A stretch of 44,702 bases of DNA, taken from positions 1 to 44,702 of the forward strand of contig JAIORE010000277.1 in the NCBI GenBank assembly GCA_021108315.1, in the 5' to 3' direction. This stretch comes from Candidatus Cloacimonadota bacterium (lineage in GTDB: Bacteria > Cloacimonadota > Cloacimonadia > Cloacimonadales > TCS61). Both the position numbers and the translations under genes were made by a program. Below the pieces are notes generated by a model that made no database searches, was not told the DNA's origin, and saw only the letters and a program-made list of their open reading frames with translations. This document shows, piece by piece, positions 8,687-16,247 of the stretch. How positions within the stretch are numbered: the stretch's first letter is position 1; each line of letters begins with the position of its first letter.

Positions 8687-10210
8687 TTATTCATTACTCA
8701 AAATGACATTATCAGATTTCTTAAAATATCTTTCAACGTACTGATCCAGTTCTTGTCTTGTTCCAATAAATGAATGAACCCGATAGAACATTTTATCAAT
8801 AAATCCAGCAACCGTGTAATGTGTAAAAGTAGTATCAGGGGTTGCCCCTGTAAATGTCCAATGATCATTTGAGTTATTGCTCTGGTAGATTAAATAATAA
8901 TCAACAACTAAGGGAATTCCATAAATTGAAGTATCAACCTCTTCCCAAGACAGTACTACATTATCACCCTCAACACTAATCTGCATATTATCTGGTTCTT
9001 CAGGTGGTTGTTCAGCATAAATTGTTATGAAATCTTGTTTTGTTATGGTGTTGGATATTATTCCATTACTAACTGAAAGTAAAACACTATAAATACCAGA
9101 TTGATTATAATAAAAAGTTGGATTTTGTTCAAAAGAATCAAACATTCCGTCATTATCGAAATCCCAATACCAAGAAGTAGGATTACATTCTGTTTCATCA
9201 GTAAAATCAACCTCTAAATTTAAATAACCAATAGTAGGAGCAGCACTAAAATCAGCAATAAATTGATTGTAATAATAAGCTCCCATATCTGTTCTTGTGC
9301 CATCGGGATCAAGTGGAGAATTAACATCTCCTGAATCAACACAAGGTGAATCTGGTAAAAGATGATAATCATTGTTGCTTGAATTTACAAATAGTGGGTC
9401 TTCATCAATATTGCCACCAATCCAATTAACATAACCATCGCCTATAATGCTTAATGTTCCTCCTTCAATAATAGTATGTGAAATAATCAAGTTACCACCA
9501 TTATCAATATCTCTTGGTTCATTATCCCAAAAAATTGAATTAAGCAAAGTTACATTTCCCATTGATGTATATAATCCGCCGCTATAGGTATTGGCAATAT
9601 TATTTACAATTGAGACATTGTTCATTGTTAATTCATCGCTAAATGAGTATATTGCTCCACCAAATTCAGCACTATTACCCCAAAATAGAACTCTATTCAA
9701 ATTAATATTTGAATAATAACTGCATAAACCACCTCCATTTCCAGTAGCAGAATTATTTCTAAAAATTGAATCATTTATATTGATACTTGAAAAGTAAGAC
9801 CTTATCCCACCACCTGAGTCATTATTAGGTGAATATGCTCTCCCATATTCAAATATACAGTGATTAAGCTGAGAATACTGTTGATTATTTGTATCTGTAT
9901 AAAAAAATCTCAAACTATGCCAACCTGATGTATGGTTTTGAGCTGTAAACAAAATCGAATCATTTTCAGTTCCATAAGCTAATAATCTACCATATATAAG
10001 GAATTTATAGTGTCCTGAAAAGATAACTTCAACCCCCGCTTGAATTGTTAAAGTATGATTTAAAGGTATATTTATTTCTCCGTCAATTATATATGGACTA
10101 TTTGATGAATTCCAAACACCACTAACATCGCTTTGAGAAATGTGTGTATCAGCAATTAAGAATATCCAACAAAGAAAAAAAAATGAGATTGATAGCAATA
10201 AATTTTTCAT
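8687..10210 (-). CDS. Exported beta-helix protein with PKD domain (island cargo)
   Basis: About 507 aa, starting at the ATG of MKNLLLSISFFFL (GGAGG five bases upstream), not at the earlier in-frame ATG. A signal peptide is followed by a right-handed parallel beta-helix (about residues 30-290) with repeated short rungs such as NDSIFRNNSATGNGGGL and LNRVLFWGNSAEFGGAIYS. Next comes a PKD domain (about 310-390; TSWYWDFDNDGMFDS), then an FN3-like segment (VVLSWEEVD). Unlike the chromosomal secreted proteins here, it has no YPNPFNP-type sorting tail; it ends FKKSDNVILSNE. Such proteins bind or cleave polysaccharide, or act as adhesins; the exact job is unknown. It lies in the island's presumed cargo area, on the opposite strand to the lipoprotein gene. 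Confidence 0.8.
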   Translation of the reverse strand: MKNLLLSISFFFLCWIFLIADTHISQSDVSGVWNSSNSPYIIDGEINIPLNHTLTIQAGVEVIFSGHYKFLIYGRLLAYGTENDSILFTAQNHTSGWHSLRFFYTDTNNQQYSQLNHCIFEYGRAYSPNNDSGGGIRSYFSSININDSIFRNNSATGNGGGLCSYYSNINLNRVLFWGNSAEFGGAIYSFSDELTMNNVSIVNNIANTYSGGLYTSMGNVTLLNSIFWDNEPRDIDNGGNLIISHTIIEGGTLSIIGDGYVNWIGGNIDEDPLFVNSSNNDYHLLPDSPCVDSGDVNSPLDPDGTRTDMGAYYYNQFIADFSAAPTIGYLNLEVDFTDETECNPTSWYWDFDNDGMFDSFEQNPTFYYNQSGIYSVLLSVSNGIISNTITKQDFITIYAEQPPEEPDNMQISVEGDNVVLSWEEVDTSIYGIPLVVDYYLIYQSNNSNDHWTFTGATPDTTFTHYTVAGFIDKMFYRVHSFIGTRQELDQYVERYFKKSDNVILSNE

Positions 10211-10471
10211 AACTTCCTCCAATTTGATAGCAATAAATATTAAATGATAAAATATCTATTAAGATTTTGAGAGTCAACTTAATTATGTTATTTTCCGACA
10301 CAAACAAATATAGATTGATTAGCAGTTATTAATCTGTTTATAATTTCACATAACACTTGGTATTCTCTTGACGGTTTTCTATTAATCCAACAAATTACTT
10401 TTGCTTTGAGTTAAATCGAAAATAAGATAAGTAATTTAAGGATAGTTTTTAACTCATTGAGGAGACTAATT

Positions 10472-11080
10472 ATGATAAAGTTAAGAAATTTTTCAATATT
10501 AATTCTGTTTGTTATTTTGTTTTCTGGATGTGCTAATGTTCAAACAGGCAAATATGCTCAAGCCATATTGAGTAAAAACTTTTCCCAAAACAAATATAAA
10601 AGAATAGCAATTATGCCTTTCCAAAATGTAGGAAAATCAGGTATAGACCAAACAATTAGTGATCAATTTACAATCTATTTTATGAGACTTGGTTTTACCA
10701 TAATTGAGCGAAGTCAGATAGAATCGATATTAATTGAAATGGATCTAAAGATGGATCAACCACTTACTCAAAAACAATTAAAGGAAGTTGGAAATAAACT
10801 AAGCATTGATGCCCTATTAATGGGAACAATGTCATATTCCTATCAACCTGGCAGTTCACAAGCATCAGGTTTTACTGGTAAAATCTTGTCAGAAACCCCT
10901 ATTGGAACTTATGAAGGATCAAGCACAGGAGCATATCATATTCTGACTCAAGAAACTCTGAGGTTAGTTAGCGTAGAAAGTGGAGAAATTCTAATTTCAG
11001 CTTCTGGTAGACCTTTTTCAGGTGGTTCAATCAGTTATGAGATATATTTAAAACTGAAAAGTCTATTGAACATTGAGTAA
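10472..11080 (+). CDS. CsgG/LpoB-like lipoprotein
   Basis: Probable lipoprotein of 202 aa. The N-terminus has a basic start, a hydrophobic stretch and the lipobox LFSGC, so the mature protein would begin at a lipidated cysteine. The body has YKRIAIMPFQNVG, a segment with FTIIERSQIESIL, and LSIDALLMGTMSYS, the pattern of the CsgG / LpoB / curli-type periplasmic domain that forms secretion pores or activates penicillin-binding proteins. The start at 10472 has a GAGGAG site 7-10 bases upstream; the longer frame from 10457 lacks one. It is the only forward gene in the middle of the island and diverges from the beta-helix gene, so both may be expressed from the 261-bp space between them. Specific role unknown. 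Confidence 0.7.
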   Translation: MIKLRNFSILILFVILFSGCANVQTGKYAQAILSKNFSQNKYKRIAIMPFQNVGKSGIDQTISDQFTIYFMRLGFTIIERSQIESILIEMDLKMDQPLTQKQLKEVGNKLSIDALLMGTMSYSYQPGSSQASGFTGKILSETPIGTYEGSSTGAYHILTQETLRLVSVESGEILISASGRPFSGGSISYEIYLKLKSLLNIE

Positions 11081-11094
11081 TCATACAAAATATA

Positions 11095-11505
11095 CTAAGT
11101 ATTTCCAATAATTCGGTCACTTCTATTTGCTTCATCTATTAATTCTTGTGCTCTTTGCTCTGCTCTTGTTTCGTTTCCTATTGATCCAGAATGTTCCGTT
11201 TCTATTTTATCTTTCCACCCAAAGTTTTTTAGTGCAAAAATATCCCCTGATCTTCCATATTTTCGTAAAGATACTTCATAGCTGTTTTCAATAACTAATT
11301 TTGCTCTGAATACAATATCTTTATATCCTTCCCGCTTCTCATAATCTTGGATTGTCTGTTTACTACCTACCCATAGAGCCAAGCCTGTTACTGTCAATTC
11401 TTCAAAAGGAGTTTCGTCAAAATATTTTTGGCAAACTATTTCTAATTCATTTAGTGTTTTGTACTTTAAAGGTCTCCCAATACTTAACTCAAATTTCTTA
11501 TTCAT
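11095..11505 (-). CDS. terS: Phage terminase small subunit, gp3 DNA-packaging type
   Basis: A 136-aa protein with the layout of the Sf6 gp3-type DNA-packaging family: GRPLKYKTLNELEIVCQKYF at the front, the helix-turn-helix block LTVTGLALWVGSKQTIQDYE, the AKLVIENSYEVSLRK helix, and the closing FALKNFGWKDKIE typical of the family. Small terminase subunits form rings that pick the DNA to be packaged by a large terminase. Here no large terminase, portal or capsid gene is nearby. I chose the ATG at 11503-11505 with AAGGAG six bases upstream. Last gene of the reverse-strand island block. In staphylococcal satellites a private TerS redirects a helper phage's packaging; the same role is inferred here. 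Confidence 0.85.
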   Translation of the reverse strand: MNKKFELSIGRPLKYKTLNELEIVCQKYFDETPFEELTVTGLALWVGSKQTIQDYEKREGYKDIVFRAKLVIENSYEVSLRKYGRSGDIFALKNFGWKDKIETEHSGSIGNETRAEQRAQELIDEANRSDRIIGNT

Positions 11506-11768
11506 TAAAATCTCCTTTTTACGAGTCAATAAACTTGTTATCTATACAGTTTCTCAAGCTTTTCACAGTGTATTCCATTGATATTTTTCCAATCTCCCTT
11601 TATAAAAGTTTTTTACAATTTAGGTTAATATTTAGTATGTTCAATTTTCCTCTCATTTTAGAGTTGTGGTGTACTATTTATTATTAGTAGACTGGACTTT
11701 TTTATTATACATAAGTTAAACTACATTTATTAAAGAAATTAACTGAACTTTTTAAGGTCTTCTAAAGT

Positions 11769-11780
11769 GCAAATATTTGC
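11769..11780. other. Perfect 12-bp palindrome beside the rep gene
   Basis: GCAAATATTTGC lies immediately after the stop codon of the replication gene, inside a 276-bp AT-rich gap before terS. It could be part of a replication or regulatory site, or a small transcript end. Function unknown. Confidence 0.3.
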
Positions 11781-11781
11781 T

Positions 11782-12651
11782 CTACGATTTGTTAATTATT
11801 TTTAAACTCTCATACTCTTGATTTTCTATTAAATCTTGGTTATCTCGAATAACTTTTTTTCGATTAAATTGTGTTCGCCTTGAAATTAATTTCCGGTTAA
11901 ATTCTTCTTTAATTTGTTTAAGTATTTTTTCTGTTCCAATTTCTCGGGCAAGCAAAACTAAATCTCGCTTTGTTCCGGTTAATTTAAATTTCTTTCTTTC
12001 AGTAACTTTAAATTCTTTCATATTATCCTTTCTAATGCAATTAAGCACATCTAAGCAATCAAAAATATCTTTAAGTGATTTTATGTTGATTTTCATCAAA
12101 AACCTTTGGAAAAGCCTGATTTCGTGTCTTAAAATATTATTATCATTGATTGTTGATTCGTTACTTTTGTTATAAAAGCAAACTGTTAAGTATTTTTTAC
12201 TATCCCATTTTTCAAAATACCTAGTATTACCAGCCTTTGAATAATATCTTGGATAGTATTTCTCAACAGCAAAAATATTTTCTAAAAAATAATCAACATC
12301 ATTTACTTTAAAATCTTGGCACACATCCACTCTCAAAACTTTCTGAGAAAACAAATTTACTCCCAATGTATCAGAAAATATTTTTATTTCCTGTCTTATA
12401 TCTGTAATACTGTTTTCATTGTAGTTCTGACTATCTACAAGTTTCTGTAATGATCCATAAATAAAAATTGGTCTTTTATCATTCTCATTATTGGATATTT
12501 CAATATGAAAGTTCTTATAATTGTAATCAGCAACACTCTTATCAATTCTTTTTTTGTTGTTCCTATAAATTTTGAAATTACCTGTATAGGTGAGATTATC
12601 AATATTTATTTTTGTACTGTTAGGAATTCTAATTCCGACAGTATCAATCAT
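11782..12651 (-). CDS. rep: Phage/plasmid replication initiator, gene II/X-like
   Basis: A 289-aa protein beginning MIDTVGIRI, the typical opening of phage replication proteins of the gene II/X (Phage_CRI) type. Further marks are KVLRVDVCQDFKVNDVDYFL near residue 100, a Tyr-rich stretch (KYYPRYYSKAGNTRYFEKW), LTVCFYNKSNE and LRHEIRLFQRFL, the usual RxE segment. The family starts rolling-circle replication by nicking an origin; the nicking residue cannot be fixed by eye. Its ATG overlaps the Rha-like gene's TGA in an ATGA junction, so the two are coupled. It implies that the island can replicate when excised. Moderate confidence in the exact family, high confidence in replication. Confidence 0.72.
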   Translation of the reverse strand: MIDTVGIRIPNSTKINIDNLTYTGNFKIYRNNKKRIDKSVADYNYKNFHIEISNNENDKRPIFIYGSLQKLVDSQNYNENSITDIRQEIKIFSDTLGVNLFSQKVLRVDVCQDFKVNDVDYFLENIFAVEKYYPRYYSKAGNTRYFEKWDSKKYLTVCFYNKSNESTINDNNILRHEIRLFQRFLMKINIKSLKDIFDCLDVLNCIRKDNMKEFKVTERKKFKLTGTKRDLVLLAREIGTEKILKQIKEEFNRKLISRRTQFNRKKVIRDNQDLIENQEYESLKIINKS

Positions 12652-13274
12652 AACAATATTTCTTTTATATCCTGATAACTTTTACCAATTTCAAGAAGTG
12701 ATTGAATAGCTTTTTCAATTCTATTTACTTGCTGAATTTCCAATTTCTTTAGATAGTCTCTTACATTCCCATTTTCTGGAATTGATCGTTCCTGTTTTAT
12801 AGCTTTTATTGTTTTATTTAAAGCAATTTTATATGTCAATTTTGTGAAGTTAGAATATATAAATCTTTTATTATTACTATCCGGTATTATCTCTTTAATA
12901 GTATCGTTTAGGCTTTTACGTGTGTTAATCCCAATCTGTCTTGTAAGTTTATTTTGATTAAGCTCATTAATTAAAAGCCTAAAGATTTTTATTAGACTTT
13001 TTTTGAATTTCCTAATTTTTGGAGTGTTATTCATAAATGTAAATAGTAACATTGTCTGGTCTTCGTTTAATAAATATAATTTTCGATTTTGATTTCTTTT
13101 TCCGAAAGAGTGGATTTCAAATCCAACCTTTCCAAAATCTTTAAGGTCTGTCAGGTGTGTTCTTATTAATCTCGTTATTGAATGATGAGGTCTGTTTAAA
13201 TTTTCTGAAATAATTAAACTATCTGTAAAAGGTTCTCCATTTAGATTTTGAGGTAAGTATGCTAAATCTTGCAT
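12648..13274 (-). CDS. Rha-family phage regulatory protein
   Basis: A 208-aa protein with an N-terminal pRha domain: GEPFTDSLIISENLNRPHHS, then the F...Y region (SFGKRNQNRKLYLLNEDQTM), and LLFTFMNNTPKIRKFKKSLI leading into the FRLL helix. Rha proteins occur in temperate phages and satellites and regulate lysogeny or interfere with phage growth in some hosts. The C-terminal half is helical and basic, without clear likeness. It starts within the last base of the upstream HTH gene (stop TAA and start ATG share an A) and overlaps the rep gene by four bases, so HTH - rha - rep form a tightly coupled operon. Confidence 0.8.
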   Translation of the reverse strand: MQDLAYLPQNLNGEPFTDSLIISENLNRPHHSITRLIRTHLTDLKDFGKVGFEIHSFGKRNQNRKLYLLNEDQTMLLFTFMNNTPKIRKFKKSLIKIFRLLINELNQNKLTRQIGINTRKSLNDTIKEIIPDSNNKRFIYSNFTKLTYKIALNKTIKAIKQERSIPENGNVRDYLKKLEIQQVNRIEKAIQSLLEIGKSYQDIKEILL

Positions 13275-13510
13275 TATTCACCACCCAATACAATATTGTT
13301 AAGTACCTCGTTTTCTAATTGAGTTTTGCTTTTTACATGATTATCTTCATTAATTATAAAATTGTCCAGCTCCTCTTTTAAAAAATAAAGTTTCCTTCCT
13401 CTAAGTTTGTAGAATGGGATAATTTTGTTGTGAGTGTAAGAATAAATCGTAGCACAGGATAGACCCAGATACTTAGTTGTTTCGGTTAATGTTAAAAATT
13501 TCTTTTCCAT
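13274..13510 (-). CDS. Excisionase/MerR-like helix-turn-helix protein
   Basis: A small DNA-binding protein of 78 aa with the HTH_17 pattern: FLTLTETTKYLGLSCATIYSY, then the wing with IIPFYKLRGRKLYFLKEELDNFI. This family includes excisionases and island regulators (AlpA-like roles). The start was set to the ATG at 13508-13510, preceded by GAGGT; the frame opens 10 codons earlier without support. It lies at the head of the HTH - rha - rep set. On an integrating island with an active-looking integrase it is the best candidate for the directionality factor, though it could be a transcriptional regulator of the operon. Confidence 0.82.
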   Translation of the reverse strand: MEKKFLTLTETTKYLGLSCATIYSYTHNKIIPFYKLRGRKLYFLKEELDNFIINEDNHVKSKTQLENEVLNNIVLGGE

Positions 13511-13603
13511 TTTATACCTCTTAATATGTTTAATTTGCAACTTAAAATCAAGTTACATAAAAACAAAATACTATGAGATATAAAAAGTTAGTATCAGTTC
13601 ATT

Positions 13604-14536
13604 TCAAATGATGCGCTTAACTTTTGTTATAGTATCCGGTATTAGTTTAAATAGTGTTCCTAAGTCTTTTAATTTCAATTCTTTGAATGCTTGAGTGGTT
13701 GTTAGTTTTTTTCCTTTTTTATAAAGTTCTGTAATTTGATGTCGATTGAATTCAAACCATCTATGAATTGTTGCTTTACTTCCAATTTTTTCTTCACAAT
13801 CTTTTCCATATGTATCTTTACCAACCTTAATCGGATATTGAAACATCAGTTCAGTTGGTGATTTGTATTTAATATTTTCATCTCTGTACTCAAGGAGTCC
13901 TTTAACATATTCATATGTCATTATTTGTGTCTCTTTTTTAGCTGAATATCCAAGTGTAATTCCTGTTTCTGTTTCATATTTATTCTTTATCCATTCTTTC
14001 TCACATACTAATTTTGGAATCACTAGTAATTGGGTTTCAAAATTCTCAATCAATATATTTAAAATAGAAACTGATCTCAAATTTAAAAAATCAATAAAAC
14101 CAAGATCATTATATTGATACCAGTACAGGTCAAAAAGATTAATTTCTGTTTTATCCCATAATGGATATTTTCCAATAAAGTTATCATTGTGAATAAAATA
14201 GGGTAGTATGTTATAATATTTTTCAATAAAACCCATGAAATTATGAACATAAAACCAATCATTATTTCCAATAATCACTGATAAATTATTATTTTTTGCT
14301 TCCTTACCGTCTATTTTATCTTGATTAGAAACATCATCTAATTTTGCTTTTAAATATCCCATCAGTTCATATTTTCTTTTAGTAAAATCATCCTTGTGAT
14401 AATTTTCTAAATCTGATTTTCGGATTATAATCAATTTACAAGGTAATAGCATTTCTGAAATTTTTAATTTATCTTTTACGGGATTTCTTTTTTCTCTTTT
14501 ATGCAACATTGCTTTAATCTCCCTAAAAAATGACAT
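13604..14536 (-). CDS. Unknown 310-aa island protein
   Basis: I do not recognise this protein. It is soluble-looking, with no signal or membrane segment, and rich in Lys, Tyr, Asn and aromatic residues, with long Phe/Tyr-rich stretches in the middle (DWFYVHNFMGFIEKYYNILP; LFDLYWYQYNDLGFIDFL). The last 90 residues carry a possible HTH-like helix pair (KATIHRWFEFNRHQITELY) and the basic end DTITKVKRII. The first ATG (14536) has no clear ribosome site; ATG at 14507-14509 has AGGGAG nine bases upstream and may be the true start (301 aa). It is the first reverse-strand gene inside the right end, 93 bp before the HTH gene, next to the likely island control region. Control, helper interference or cargo are all open. 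Confidence 0.6.
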   Translation of the reverse strand: MSFFREIKAMLHKREKRNPVKDKLKISEMLLPCKLIIIRKSDLENYHKDDFTKRKYELMGYLKAKLDDVSNQDKIDGKEAKNNNLSVIIGNNDWFYVHNFMGFIEKYYNILPYFIHNDNFIGKYPLWDKTEINLFDLYWYQYNDLGFIDFLNLRSVSILNILIENFETQLLVIPKLVCEKEWIKNKYETETGITLGYSAKKETQIMTYEYVKGLLEYRDENIKYKSPTELMFQYPIKVGKDTYGKDCEEKIGSKATIHRWFEFNRHQITELYKKGKKLTTTQAFKELKLKDLGTLFKLIPDTITKVKRII

Positions 14537-14979
14537 TTGATTTTAAATTTTAGTTTTCATTTTTTGTAAATACTGCATTATTCAGTCTAAAATAAAATAA
14601 TCAATAATTATTAAAGAAGCAAATAAGAAATAAATTAAACTAATCAAATAATCGCTAAATGTAATTTAATAGAAACGATAGATATTTCATTTATTTTTTG
14701 AAAAATTTTCATTCTGGAAATAGATATTTTTTTATTGATTCATAATAGAGTTAGTTTAAATAAATACGATCAAATTACGAATGTTGGTTTTAGAAAGCGG
14801 ACTCATAAATTACATTGTGCATTCACGCTTCGGAAATAATAAAGGTTGATTTTAATATTGATTGGATAGTAAACTTACTTTTTAACAGAAAATGAAAAAC
14901 TTGACCAAATGCAAAAGAAAAATTATCTAAGCATTAATGTTATTCAAATGACAATCGGCTATTAAAAAACCTCTCTTAT
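14537..14979. other. AT-rich non-coding segment at the island's right end
   Basis: About 440 bp with no supported gene. It is very AT-rich and has imperfect direct repeats, for example GATAGATATTT and AATAGATATTT about 45 bp apart (near 14680 and 14720). It is a plausible home for the replication origin and for the promoter of the reverse-strand gene block, but no defining iterons or promoter could be fixed. Confidence 0.4.
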
Positions 14980-15012
14980 CTTCAAAATTTCACACCACTT
15001 TTCACACCACTT
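14980..15012. repeat. Right internal island repeat (probable integrase arm sites)
   Basis: Exact 33-bp copy of 6742-6774, with the tandem 12-mer TTCACACCACTT. It sits about 65 bp inside the tRNA-proximal end. Same orientation as the left copy. Confidence 0.75.
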
Positions 15013-15074
15013 AAAATAATATCCTACTTATCAGAAGGACTTAACTTGTTATGGTACAAATAGGTTACAAAGAT

Positions 15075-15106
15075 TAAATGGCGGAGACGTAGGGATTCGA
15101 ACCCTA
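15075..15106. repeat. attR core inside the tRNA-Ser gene
   Basis: The 32 bases that match 6612-6643. They cover the 3' half of the tRNA-Ser gene from CCA through the T arm, so the tRNA is kept whole after insertion. Confidence 0.9.
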
Positions 15107-15169
15107 GATACGTTTTTGCGTATACACGATTTCCAATCGTGCTCCTTAAGCCAGCTCGGACACGTCTCC
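15079..15169 (-). tRNA. tRNA-Ser (anticodon GGA)
   Basis: Read on the minus strand: 7-bp acceptor GGAGACG / CGTCTCC, D arm (GTCCGAGCTGGC), anticodon stem CACGA / TCGTG around the loop with GGA, a long class II variable arm (ATACGCAAAAACGTAT), T arm with GGTTCGAATCC, and an encoded CCA. At 91 nt with the long variable arm it is a normal serine tRNA. Its 3' end is the integration site of the island. Confidence 0.95.
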
Positions 15170-15288
15170 AATTAAGTAGAATCCAAAAAAAATATTCGCT
15201 GTTTTCTGTAAACATTTTTAGATAATATTTATTATTGACAAAAAGAATGTTCTAAATCTTTTCTTCCAAAAAAATTAGGAGTTATTTA

Positions 15289-16242
15289 ATGAAAAGGATT
15301 TTAGTAACAGGTTCTGTAGGACAAATAGGTTCTGAGCTTACTTTAGAATTAAGAAAAAGATATGGAAATGACAACGTAGTTGCTGGTGTAAATCGTACAC
15401 AACCAACTGGTTTACTGAAAGATTCAGGTCCATGGGAATTAGCAAATTGCACTGATTTTGAACAACTAAAAAGTGTTGTAAAAAAGTATGAAATTGATAC
15501 AATTTATCATCTCGCAGCAATTTTATCAGGAGTTGCAGAAGCAAAACCTGATCTTGCTTGGAATGTGAATATTAATGGATTATACAATGTACTTGAAATC
15601 GCTAGAGAATTTAATTGCAAAGTCTTCATACCAAGTTCAATCGGTGCGTTTGGACCAAGTACACCACCAGATAAAACTCCTCAAGATACGATTCAAAGAC
15701 CTACCACAATGTATGGAGTAACAAAAGTAAGTGGAGAACTTATTTGTGATTATTATTATAAAAGATTTGGGGTTGATACACGTGGAGTTCGTTATCCGGG
15801 AATCATCTCTAATGATACTTTACCAGGTGGTGGAACTACAGATTATGCTGTAGAGATTTATTATGAAGCTATTAGAAATAAAAAATTTACTTGCAACCTA
15901 AAAGCTGGTACATTTATGGATATGATGTATATGCCTGATGCAATAAATGCAGCTATTCAGCTTATGGAAGCAGATTCTGATAAATTGATTCATAGAAATG
16001 CATTTAATGTGACAGCGATGAGTTTTGATCCAGAGATTATTGCTGCTTCAATAAAAAAAGTTATTCCTGAATTTACTATGGATTATAATGTAGATGAAGT
16101 AAAACAAGGTATAGCAGATAGCTGGCCTAATAGTTTAGATGATTCAACTGCCAAAGAAGAATGGGGATGGAATCCTGAATATGATCTGGAAGCAATGACA
16201 AAAGATATGCTTTCTGTTTTAGAGAAAAAAATAAACGTGTAA
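15289..16242 (+). CDS. tdh: L-threonine 3-dehydrogenase, SDR/epimerase type
   Basis: NAD-dependent enzyme of the extended short-chain dehydrogenase family; oxidises L-threonine to 2-amino-3-oxobutyrate. The 317-aa protein opens with a Rossmann motif (ILVTGSVGQIGSEL; variant of TGxxGxxG), has IYHLAAILSG, the substrate-site FIPSSIGAFGPSTP, and the catalytic YGVTK (YxxxK). RYPGIIS and the FMDMMYMPDAINA block match the threonine dehydrogenase branch rather than UDP-sugar epimerases. An AGGAG site precedes the ATG. First gene of a forward operon whose last gene is 2-amino-3-ketobutyrate CoA ligase, the next enzyme, which strongly supports the call. Located just outside the integrated island. Confidence 0.92.
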   Translation: MKRILVTGSVGQIGSELTLELRKRYGNDNVVAGVNRTQPTGLLKDSGPWELANCTDFEQLKSVVKKYEIDTIYHLAAILSGVAEAKPDLAWNVNINGLYNVLEIAREFNCKVFIPSSIGAFGPSTPPDKTPQDTIQRPTTMYGVTKVSGELICDYYYKRFGVDTRGVRYPGIISNDTLPGGGTTDYAVEIYYEAIRNKKFTCNLKAGTFMDMMYMPDAINAAIQLMEADSDKLIHRNAFNVTAMSFDPEIIAASIKKVIPEFTMDYNVDEVKQGIADSWPNSLDDSTAKEEWGWNPEYDLEAMTKDMLSVLEKKINV

Positions 16243-16247
16243 ATACT

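Larger units (their letters stand above)
6612..15106. mobile_element. Integrated phage-satellite-like island in tRNA-Ser
   Basis: An 8.46-kb island lies between a 32-bp copy of the 3' end of tRNA-Ser (6612-6643) and the intact tRNA gene (matching 15075-15106). A tyrosine recombinase gene sits at one end. The reverse-strand block at the other end encodes an excisionase-like HTH protein, a Rha regulator, a replication initiator and a gp3-type terminase small subunit. HicAB and exported proteins form probable cargo. There is no capsid, portal, tail, large terminase or lysis gene, and no conjugation gene. This gene set matches phage-inducible chromosomal islands (PICIs), which replicate on their own and hijack helper-phage particles. 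A decayed prophage is the main alternative; the clean ends and intact genes argue against it. Confidence 0.8.

Noticed and set aside
6612..15106. Integrative conjugative element
   Set aside because: No relaxase of conjugation type, coupling protein or type IV secretion gene is present, and the element is too short.
15235..15288. TTGACA upstream of tdh as a promoter
   Set aside because: No -10 hexamer lies at an acceptable distance, so I did not list it.
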